Source of the DNA: Pyxicephalus adspersus
Lineage: Eukaryota; Chordata; Amphibia; Anura; Pyxicephalidae
Assembly: GCF_032062135.1 (NCBI RefSeq)
Contig: NC_092858.1
Span: 164,935,687 to 164,999,686, forward strand
Length of the DNA: 64,000 bases
Direction of reading: 5' to 3'
Shown: positions 11,201 through 23,200 of the stretch, piece by piece
Numbering within the stretch: position 1 is the stretch's first letter
How the letters are laid out: the number at the start of each line of letters is the position of its first letter
Program-made: the position numbers and the translations under genes
Notes under the pieces: model-generated
What the model was told of the DNA's origin: nothing
The model's input: the letters and a program-made list of their open reading frames with translations, nothing else
Databases searched by the model: none

Positions 11201-14200
11201 GAAAACATTTGCTAACAAATAGCAAATGACTTTTAGGAAATGTATTTGGGTTTGCAGGATCACCCAGGTTCACTAATTAAAATGCATCTTCTCCAGCAAT
11301 AGAGAGCTTTAATGGCCCAATGAGCTCTAATGGCTTTAATCAGGCCCTATGTGTTGCAATTAACCCAGCAGTAAAAGGATTCATATTCTCAAAAAAGTTA
11401 AACTTATTTTAAGCTGAATCCAAGGAGAAATCTATAGTCACAAGGATGAAATAAAAAAAAAATATATCCCAACTAAAAGCTTTTTTGTATTGAACCTGTA
11501 TTTTCCTATGAGGTTTTTCTAGAAAGAAACGAATACATAGCGTGGTATCCGGGTACCTGCAGGTTGTCTTCTCTTGTCACCCAGTGTCCTCCAACAGAGA
11601 GTAGTGTGATGATATCATGTTTGTGGGGCTGGAGTTTTGGTTTTGTAACATGTTCCCCTGTATTGTAAAGGGTCACTAAGAACAGAAAGAACAGATAACA
11701 AATTATCCCTTGCAACTTATGTATGATAATGTTGTCATTGTCATACCTAGCAAAAAATTCAGTATTTACTTACCCAAAATTAACGACTAAAGTGTGCCTG
11801 AGCTCAAGATGACCTTTCTAAATGGTAGGTATGTGTATGTTCTCCTCTGTAGTAGGAGAATAAACATAGCTTTACTTTGGCTATCAGTAATCCTATTCAT
11901 TAGGTAAGCTTAAAGCTGGCAAGAAGCCAAACTTAGACAAATTAAGAATTATACATATAATGCCTGCAAAATATTGGCAGCTTTTACAAAAGCCAATAAT
12001 CTCCTGCAAGCAGTATATAGTTAATGATTTAATAGTTTTGAATGGTTTTTTGGTATGGGTGTTGGGGGGGGGGGGGGGTTATACCTCTGACTGGGAGTGA
12101 TTGATAGTCTTCGTAATTACACTTCCTGGGCAGGTTCAGGGGTTTGTTTTACAGGATTATAAAATATTCTATATACTTATTTGCCTGCTTGCTTGTCTCT
12201 GAAAACTGACTAAATTATGGTCATTCATTATTGTGTAATCTGATTTCTTCTCTTCACCCCTGTTTATTTGCCAACAGTACAATTTCTGATCTTTGATAAT
12301 TGACCTTATGGTTGGAACTCCATACATGTTTGGAAGTGGTGAATAACAACAATAACATATTTACTTAGGTACAAATCAAAACAAAATATTCATTTATACT
12401 TTATAGCCCAAATAATAATAAAAGAAAAATATATAAAAAACCAACCTCCAGCATCGAGAACAATATCAACTCCCAGACCTCCCGTCTCTTCCAAGCATTT
12501 CTCTGCCAGGTCTATGTTACCTTTGGACATGTCTATAACTCGCGCTGGAGAGAAAAGGAAAGGTGTAAATGTTTCAAAATTGCACAAATAAATAAAATAT
12601 AATAATAATAGAACAAATGACACATTCCTCAATCTGAAAGTAACTTTGCTGTTGTGTAAATAAGTAAATCATGTAAGTAAGATAAGGAAAAGAAGAAAAC
12701 TCAGGGTATTTGATTTTGTGGCAATGTATTAAAAACAGAGTATGAATATTTGTACACCGTTTTCAATACATTGCCACAAAAGCAAATACCCTGGCTTTTC
12801 TTCTTTTTCTTATCCTATTTACATGATTTACATCAGGGTATGTGGCCCAATATGATAAAATTTGATTAGCAATCTCTTTCTTTTTTTTCCATACACTTTG
12901 CTATTGTGGACAAACAAGGTTTGCAGAATCAGGCTGAACCTAACATATAATTGTCTGTTAATATATGGGAGACATCAACCATTCCATCTTCTGGGTTATG
13001 AAAGTGCAACTTTACAGTTTCTACTATTACAAACGTTAGGGAGAAGATTGTTGTGGGTCCTAGAGCTCCAAAGATTAGATCAACAATTCACCAGAGTGAC
13101 ATCAGAGGTATGAATGCTGGATCACCTAAATTGCGCATATTTATCTTAATACAGCTGGGAATGAAATTCTACTTTCAGTGAAACAATAGTGGTTGGTCAA
13201 AAATATTACCCAAAACTGATCATTTCTTCCTCTGAACATGTACATTTGGTACAGTCTATAGACTAAAGGACAATAATCATTTATCACAGCTTAAACTTAG
13301 TGGGTTTATTTATTGTGCAAAAAAAAGGAAAAGTTTACCATTTCATTTTATGGTCTGTGTGTTAAATCTTCAGAAGAATGAGTTTTTGGAATGGATAATA
13401 CCAGCATAGGTCTCAGGGTGGTTAAAGTGATTGTGGACATCACAAAGCTATATGTTTGACGCAGACTTTATAGCAGTTACCTAATTTTCACTGCAGACTG
13501 TGGAAGTTAGATAACTGCTGCTACTTATTTTCCATTCCCCCAAAAAACACGAGTAAAAAAAACGTACCTACTACCGGCTGCCGTACTCCTTTCAGAACAT
13601 AAAGGAGAATAGAAAATAAAATTGTTAACAGATGAGCACAATTTATCAGCATTGCATTTGTAACATTTCTCTAGTTAGGTGCTTGTTACTACCCACTGGC
13701 TATGTGATGTGCTGTGTATTACTGATGTGATTTTTGCAGATCTCACCTACACCAGGTCTAAGCTTTTCCAAGTATTGCTTGTCCTCTTCACTATTGGTCG
13801 TGGCGATCACTGTAGCTCCTCTGTGATGGGAGAGTTGGATGGCCAACACGCCAATGGGCTATGTGAAAAAGCAAGATGTTATTTACAATGTACTGGATCT
13901 TTCACAAAGCTTTATTATCCGTTATGTCTGCTATACAAATTGGACTAAATCACCCTGTTGAGGTCAAGCCATACTCCACTAACGTCAATGCATTGCAATG
14001 AGCCCCCTGCATTGGGTCTCTTTTTTGATCAATTACCACTTGGTTTCATATTGCCTCCTATTTGGTGATCCATTAAATTTACCTTACAAGCCATTCTTCT
14101 GGATGTTCCATTGAAGCCATCCTAAAGTTAGTATTTGCATAAGGCTAAACAGACGCCAACTCCTCATAAATAAATCATAAATCATCACAGTGCTTGGACC

Positions 14201-17200
14201 TTGGCAATATATTACCCAGACATTGAGCACTACATAGAGGGATGGAGAAGGAAGCTTGCATGCTTTCCCCACATCCTAAAGATATTTTTGTGGAGAAGGA
14301 CATCCAGGAGGAAGGCAACATGTGCCACAGCTTTAACCTTTTTATTTACATAAAAGGGACATTATTATATTTAAGGCAACAATTTTGGACTTTTAAATTT
14401 ACATTTCTAAGTTACTATTACATATATATGTATGCTTTAGTTTGTGATTACCATCTTTGCTTTACATTACATTAACAAAGGTATTTGTGGATTTTTGAGG
14501 TATACTACCAGCTGTTGTAGAAATTAGACTTTGCACCAGAAGCTGCTTAATTATCACCTTACTGTCAGGTTCTACATTTACACCACCACCACCACAAAGT
14601 TTACTTTAGGGCTCATGTTGTTTTCCTGTCTTTGGATCACATGCCCAATGAAGGTCAGTAAAAATGCATGAACACGTGGCAGTTTAAAGGCTGCGTTTGA
14701 CCTGTTTTGCATCGTGCTGTGATTCTTTGGTCCTAATAATGTGCACTTAAACGGCAGACAAAGCAGGTTAAATGCACCCTATTTTTTGTTGCACACTGCA
14801 TTTTCCAGCTGAATGCAGTTGCATGCAATATAATTTAAAACTCAGGATTTGACAATTACCCCATCATCATGACCCCATACCTATTGTGCAATTGTAACAA
14901 AAAAAAAAACAAAAAAAACAAATTTTAAATATTTTACTATCCAACCCTGGCTACCACCAACTTTAAGGGTTAGAAGCTTTGTTGGGTATTTCTTATTGAT
15001 TGTCACCCTGTATGAGGTTTATTTCTGCCCCCTGTTCCAGTAGCAAGGTTGTTACTGGGGTGGGAGGTTAGGGAAAATCTCCCCAACAGGAGACTAAGCA
15101 ACCCGGTGGAGGTTCTAACCTCCCACACACAAATCAATACTTCATTTTTAGGCTTCTCACACATGCTATGTAGAGCAGGGGTGCCCAACACATGGATCGC
15201 AATCTACAGGTCGATAGCAAAGGCAATTGGGGAGCCCTGCCTTTCAAAATAATTGGCCGATTCCATTCAGTTTAAGATGTCATCGGCGTAAGGTAATGGT
15301 CAAAATGTACAGAATTGTATTATGCCATATATGTTCATGCTCTTATGCCAGGTAAATAATATATATTTTAAATATAAAGTATACTCGGTGCATATTTATA
15401 TAAATAAATTTATGCTTAGCATTTTTATTGTTGGTAGATCATTTTGACTTGGTCATTTTAAAAGTAGCTTGTAAGCCAATAAAGTGTGGGCATCCCTGAT
15501 GTAGAGGATAAGGGCAAGGCAGTAGCTGGGGAGAGGTGACATCACAAATATTGCACAGCCATGTGCCTTAACAAAACACCTTTTATGCTAGCAGAACTTT
15601 GGTGCATAGGAAAACTTTGGGTAATTGTTGATTTTTAGTTTGGCATATACATTACTCCATCACGCTATACATTTGCACACCACGGTTGATAGCATGAAGT
15701 CAGAAAAGGAGGACCACTGGTGCTTTTAGTGAACAAAGTACATTCATACAATTTGTAATGCATTGTATAGAAGATTTATATTACGTACACTTGCTCCATC
15801 CAGCACGAGCACAGATTTCCCTGGAGCCAGATGTGCCAGTGAATGCAGAGCTGTATACACATTCAACCCGTCCCGTATGGTGCCTGCAGCCTCCACCCAG
15901 CTCACTTTTTCTTGTTTGTGAACTAAAATACAAATGTACACAGTTTACGGTTAATTATTAATCAGAAGCCTCCTCTCTGTCTATGTTGAACAATGGTTTG
16001 TAGCAGTGGCACACTCACTGCATTCTTACAGCAAGTGATATATTACCAAAAGTGATGACTCAGCAACAATTACACCTTTACGCAGCCACACATGCACACT
16101 TTGTTTGCAAGGTCTAACAACTGTATTTTCTATGCCTCCATCACATTAAATCAATATCTGATCTGTTTGATTAACCAAGGCACAACGATCCTGATTTAAA
16201 AAAAAAAGCTCTCCTAGATTGGAGAAGATAAACTATCATGGGGGAACCTGGGTAATTCAGCAAACCTGGATTGGATTTCTTAAAAATCATTTGCTATTAG
16301 TTTGCAAATGTTTTCAATCCTGGATCAGATACTTTTCAGGTTTGATGGATCACCCAGGTTCTCCCATAATAGGTTATCTTCTCCAGTCTAGGAGAGCTTT
16401 ACTAAATCAGGCCCAATGCTCTTGATAAGAACAATTTTACAACAGACTCAACAAAAACACTTAAATGTTCAATACAATGTACATCAGGTAGACTGAGGGA
16501 ACAGAATTCTAATCTTGTTGGTTCTGTGCATAGCCAATTGTCCCTTTCAATGTGTGACCATATCTCCAGAACATAAAAGAAAAAAATCATGAATCTCACA
16601 TTTATAAAGAACTGGCAATTGGATAAACAATGAAAGAACAAAATTCATAATCTGTTAAGTCCTTTTTTCACTTTTATAATGCCAGTTTCATAAATAGGCA
16701 ATTGGGTTTTGTATTATGGTGATTTGAGTTAGGTTATTAGAATAGTAGTGATCAAGAATACCAAATAGGAGAAGAAATGATGGCTATGCTCTACTAATAC
16801 GTTTGTTTTGTCAACCCCAGATTAAATCGTCAGGGTTTACAAAAATAACACTTATATTAGTTGAATTTTAAATACATTATACAAAACACATGTATACTTA
16901 TAGTGCACATATATACAAAGCAAGAATGGTCACATTTCCCAATAATGGGAATGACCAATTTGGCTAGACACAAAATCCCTAATGTTGATAAATTCCAAGT
17001 AAAGTAACATCTTGTATCCTGACGCGTTTTGCTTGTCAGCTTCCGCTGGGGATTTATGGAGAGCTTTATATACAAGTTGTTAGTAGAATAAGAGGTTAAT
17101 CTCAGGGATATCATGGAAGTAGGTATCACAGGCATTTTTGCCATTTTGGATTAGGTACCCGGCTGTCACTTTATAATACTAACACCTGGCCTCATGTGGA

Positions 17201-20200
17201 CACGCTAATTCACATAAGCAAGATTGGCACACTAAAGGGACATGGAGAGGAAGGGCAGCATGGTGGCTCAGTGGTTGGCATTCTGGCCTTTGCAGCGCTA
17301 GGTCTTAGAATCTCAGAATTGGAATCTTGGCTAGGACACTATCTGCATGGAGTTTGCAGGTTCTCCATGTGCTTGTGTCGGTTTCTCCGGTTTCATTCTG
17401 CAGTCCGAAAACATGCAGTTAGGTTAATTGGCCCAAAATTGACCTCAGACTGTAATAATGACATATGACTATGGTAGGGACATTCGATTGTGAGCCACTT
17501 TGAGGGACAGCTAGTGACACAACTATGGACTTTGTACAGCGCTGTGTAATATGTTGGCGTTATATAAATACTGTGTAATAATAATATTAGGTATATAAGT
17601 GTAAATTCATTAAGGAGTCTCTCTGTGTTAGGTGCAATCAAATATAGAAACTACTGTAAGTGCAGAGTTTGTCAGACTGAGGGGCTGCTGGACTGAAAAG
17701 AGAGGCCCGTAGCCGTAAGAATTAGGCGCAGGCCCACATGACCGGGTGCTAGGCCTAGCCCAGAGCTTTTAAGGGGTTAAGAAAAAGGTAGTGTTGCTAG
17801 AGGGGGCTGGGCTAGTATACAACATGGGGTAGGAGGAGATTAGGAATAGGAGATGTTAAAAGGGCTGGATGATAGTGAGAGGCCCTCTTTTGGAAAGAAA
17901 AAGTTTCCCACCCACCCTCCCTCTTATGTTTAGGTAGAGTTGAGAGTTGGGTTCGTTTTAGCATCAATGTGTAAAATGTAATTTTATTTGGCATTTATTT
18001 TATTTGGATATTTGTTTGTTAATTATTTGGAAAGTTAACTTTATTTAATGGTGTTTTAAATAAACGGTTGCTTGCCAGCCAATTTAAAATCCAAGATTTT
18101 GTGTTGGGGTATTTAATGGGGGGGGAGTGGCTGGTAAGCAGGGGAGGTTTGGAAGTAGGCGGTAGTTATGACAATGGTGTTTATAAAGGATGGGCTAGAA
18201 GGTCCGAGCTACCCTGGTCAAGTAAGGGGATGATCAGGAATACCATTTACTGTATCTGCCATATTGGAAAAGGGGTGCACATTCCCCATGTATTTCAATT
18301 TCATACACAGTCACTAGTTGAAAAAAAGTAGCGATCGTAGGGGGAAAAAAGTAGCGATTGTACTGTTTGAAACAAACATTACTGATCTCCATTGTGGCCT
18401 ATGGAGTTCACTATTATCACAGCTGCAAATGCTTTTTTGCAATTTATAAAGCTACGATCACGATGATTGCTACTTTATACATGCAGTAGCAGTAATAAAA
18501 CCACTGTCAGTTATCATGTCAGTCAATTGCCACTTTCATAAATAGAGTGATGCCAAAAGTTATGTTATTTTAGCAGAAGTAGTGACATTTTAATAAATGT
18601 GATAATTTATCATTTCCTTACATATAAATAGGATCTTTATGTTGAATGTATAATGCTGCCTAATATATGTTTATATTTATAAATGTGTAAATGCAAAAGG
18701 GTGAAGATGTGTGATTTTCTGTCACTTCCTGTCAGGTTGTCATGCCAGAACAAGACATAAGGCAAATCTCTCGGACAAGGCCCTGTAGATTATTAAAACG
18801 TGAAGAGTTGTAAAATCTCCCTATTCTATCCAAACAAAGAAAAAGGCTTTGGATAAAGATAAACTTTAAAAACAATTTAATAAGGTAGTGTCCTACTTAA
18901 TCCACTTTGTATTTTTATACAATTCCAAAATAAAAATTGTGAAAAGCAAACAAAGAAGTAATAATTCAAACCATGTGTTCAAACAAAAAAAGTGTAATTT
19001 TTTGTTTGGGCCTTTGATTTGAATTGTTTTATTGAATTGTTATTATCTCTTTTTTTGTTAATTACATTATTGTATTTTAGTTGTATTATAATAATAATAA
19101 TAATAATAATGATATAACCGGGTTATGCAGATTATTATTCCATTGGTAAATATTTGATACATATAGTTTATTAGGGATGAGCAGCTCAAACTAAGGTTTG
19201 TATATTTTTTATTGGTGTTATAGATAGTTATGGTTCAATGGGCCTGATTTATTAAAGCTCCACAAGGAGAGGATACACTTTTATCAGTGAAGCTGGGCGA
19301 TCCAGCAAACTGGAATAGATCAGGTCCAGGATTTAAAATATTTGCCAGCAAATAAAAAATTACTTTGAAGAAATCCATTCCAGGTTTGCTGGATCACCCA
19401 GCTTCACTGAAGAAAGTGTATCTTATCCACCCTTGGGGAGCTTTAATAAATCAGGCCCAATATGTTTCAAAGAACCAATAAATTTTACAAGTTCAGTTCC
19501 ATCTAAGCTTGCAGATCTGTATTGCATTGCTTCATAGGATGGGAAGTGAAATATGTCACTTTGCAGAGCAGCTATAATGTAACTGGGCTAAGAAAGATGA
19601 CCCCTGTCAGAATGTCCAGGAAAGCCAGAGCAGGACAGAGATGAGAAAAAGGAAGTACAGGGTGTAACTAGAACACTAGATAAACAAGACACGGACACAA
19701 AAACCACATACAGGAAGGGTAGTGTTCTGGTATTACTCAGATCTGTAATACTGTACTGTAATAATAAAGAAGAACACTGACACTGATCCACAATACATAA
19801 TAAATCCTCCTGGCACTAACTCTGGGTGTAAATAGACATGCAGTTGTCAGCACCTGTGGTTGACATCAACGTCTGTGGTTATGTACAGTATACCTTATAC
19901 TCAATGGGTCTGAATAATTAAAGCTCTCCAGAACTAGGGAGGATACTGGGTGAAGCTGGGTGACACAACAAACCTGGAATGGATCTGGTCCAGGACTGAA
20001 ATATTTGCTACAACTATGACTTTGAAGAAATCAATTCCAGGTTTTCAAGACCACCCAGCTTCACTGATGAAAACGTATCCTCTCCAGCCTTGGAGAGATT
20101 TAATAAATCAGGCCCTATTAGCTGATTATCAGGGACTGCCAATGAACAAAAATACTCCAGTAATTTTTTTGGGGAGATCTTCCCATCCTAAACAATTGAT

Positions 20201-23200
20201 GCCATGGTATGCTTTTGTATGCGCTTAGTATAAAGCCTACATTACAAAACAAATAATAACATTCTGGAAGCAATAAAATAGTAGTAATTCAATGCAGTTT
20301 CTGCAAATGATTTTGTGTAAGTTGGGAAGAAAGGTCATTATTATAAGTAAACAAGGTTTAACAAGCAGCACTCACCTAAATGATGCTCATGGACCCAGAC
20401 AAATTCACAAAGACCAGAGTCTTCAGAGTCAATTGGTAAAATTCCTATTGGGCAAAGAAACTATTTCAATGAGACAAACTTTAATTTTTTTTTTTTTATA
20501 TTGCCCCATATGATTAAGTACGCCTGTAAAAATAACCCTAACAATAGGACTTAGAAGGTACCAGATCAGCACAGTTACCCAAATGACAGCAACCTGAATT
20601 ACCTTATCTGCCCCCGCGGTTGACACCTGACCTATCTTTAGACTGATATGTGGGGATCAGAAGGTAATATTGGAAGATATGTCTATGCAAATACTGACAG
20701 AAAGCAAACATTTGAACTAGAACTTCTTGCTTGCTGTCATATAAAACAGTGACCTCAAATAATAATGCAAGATAGTAAAATTACAGTTTGGTGCTGTGGG
20801 AATGCATGAATTAGTGTAATGCACAGTAAGACACATTTGTGCAATGTGGTGACATTCATTCTTTATGGCATGCCCCTGAAGTTTGTCAGAGTATTTGCAT
20901 TGCAGTGTGCTGCAAGAAATTCTGTGTGCTTGATTTATTTGTGTACTTTGTTGCACATAGGACCCTTTCAAGTGAATAATGCAACAGTTTAGCTCGCATG
21001 AAAGCACTCATATTCCCACTGCACATATGTATAAACAAGCCCCTATACAAATATGTAAAAGTATGTAAAGTATCTGCTCTTACCTACAGCCTCATCATCT
21101 GGATGAAAGAAAGATACTTTGGATCCAACTAAAAAAATCAAAGCAGACTCAATTATGCATTAAAGCCAAACTTAAAAACATTTTTTCACATATGAATAGA
21201 GATTGGTTAGGTGTTTTTTGCTAGCTGTGGTAATTTAGTAGCTATTTAACACCATTTTCTTTCCTGATGGATTTGTATATAAGACCAAATGTATACTTTT
21301 TGTTGCGTATGCTGTATATCGTAATCATTTTTGTATTAAGGAGTCCAAAGTTTTTATCTGGTCTCCAATCATTGAGCTTTCACTGAATGCTAATACAGCT
21401 GCCTTGCTGGTCTAATAAAGGCAGATGAGACAGAAAGGTATGTGAAAGATCGCTTCATGTTACATCAAGGTAGAAAGTGAAAAAACAGGGAGATTGTAAA
21501 AGGAGGACTTGACCATGAGTCATTTTGGAGAGGACATATGGTTCACCAGGATCAGAGATGAGCAGCTACTTCCATATATTCCAACTAATGCTGGGCAAAC
21601 ACTGTCAATCCCTGGTTTTAATCAATTATTGCCATTGAAACACATGTACCTGTAAGATTATTACCTAGGAATGTTCAAGAAAATGTCAGATTCCCCGTTT
21701 TATAAATAGAGCCTTGTGTGATCCTCTCTTGATGTTAATTTCAATCAGTAATTGTAATTTTGATTGATATACATTGATCCATGCAATTAACTACAAGAAT
21801 TACCTATAAATTAAAGTATAAATTATAACATAAAAAGTGGTATAGCTTTCATTACAAAACATTCATTTGTATTGTCACTGGAAGGTAAGACAAAGTGTGG
21901 TGGTGGCACTGTCTAATGGGGGATTTTCCCATGATTTGTGGAGATTTCTAGTTGTGTAGAAAGAAGCAAGCAGAAATGTTTTACTATTCTCCACTCCATG
22001 CAAATCTAAACAAGATAGAAATCTAAGCATTTTCATTAATGTCAGGTTTGTCCTTGTTTACCTTCTAATATTATGCCAGCTACTTCTCTTCCAACAGGTA
22101 CAAACTCTCTCTCTGGATACAACTTTGAGATAAGCTAATATGGAGACAAAAAAAAAGTTTTAAAGTTCACAGTATCTTCATTGTAGGTTTAAAAGTCTGC
22201 CTGTGTTACACCATAATAGAGAACCCCTGGAGACACAAAATCTAGAACTGAATATTATGCAAATATCTATTTTAAACAGAACACCAGCCTGATCAACGCT
22301 ACCTTCTACCTTAGGCTTAAGCTGGCTTGCAGCCCGGTTTATTGAAGGTTGCAGGTAAAATACCAAAACAGCAAAAGAAAACCTTGCCTGTCCGGCACTT
22401 ACCATACATCAAGACATCCCTGTCTATCAGTTGGAGGGCTTCTCCCTGTCAGCTCAAAATCAAGCTTTCAGCAACCTTCTACTCACTTTTGAGCTCACTC
22501 ACCCAGACCAACTTTCTGAGTCTCTCAGCCGAGCTCCATCACAGACCGACTGTCTGTGTCTCCAGCAGAGCTCACTCACACAGTCTACCTGTCTGTGTCT
22601 CCAAACAGAGCTCTCTCACACAGTCCACCTGTCTGTGTCTCCAAACAGAGCTGAACTCACACAGACCCCTGTCTGTGTCTCTCCAAGCCAAGCCACTGAC
22701 TGAGCTCCTGGCTCTATGTTATGTCCCCACCCTTAGTGCTTCTTCATTAATTATCTCACAGGTGAGAGTCTTCCACCTGCTACTTCACACAGGAATCTTG
22801 GGCAAATATATCTCACATTAAAGAGGAATCCTGGGCAAATATATCTCCCTTACACCTCCAATCCTGCCTTGGTGTCACACTATGTACACATGTCAAATGA
22901 TTGTAGCCTGATATGAACAGTTGGGCTTTTTCTTGGGTGAGAATATGACATGCGTACAGAGAGTGCCCAGTGTCCCAACAGATCAATGAGTGATCAACAG
23001 TGAATTACAGCAATAAAAGTAAAAGGAGGAGAGCACAGTGGTGAGTTGTTCTCCCCTCTCCATATAGCAGAACTTGTTCTTTCATCTGTCACTTTTTTGT
23101 CACTGGAAACAATGGTGAAAGATTGTTTCCAGTGACAATATTTGAATGCGTGTACGCAGCCTTAGGACTTGTTCTTATAGATTTTGTAATAGTGTTTCCC

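Noticed and set aside
16984..17060. Gene-like GC-rich stretch 'tcctgacgcgttttgcttgtcagc'
   Set aside because: It resembles a fragment of the foldback element motif 'gaaacgtgttga...gaagcgg' rather than an exon.
22327..22821. 164-codon plus-strand ORF in CRYZL1 intron 2
   Set aside because: Serine/leucine-rich translation of a 39-40-bp tandem repeat; no recognisable domain.
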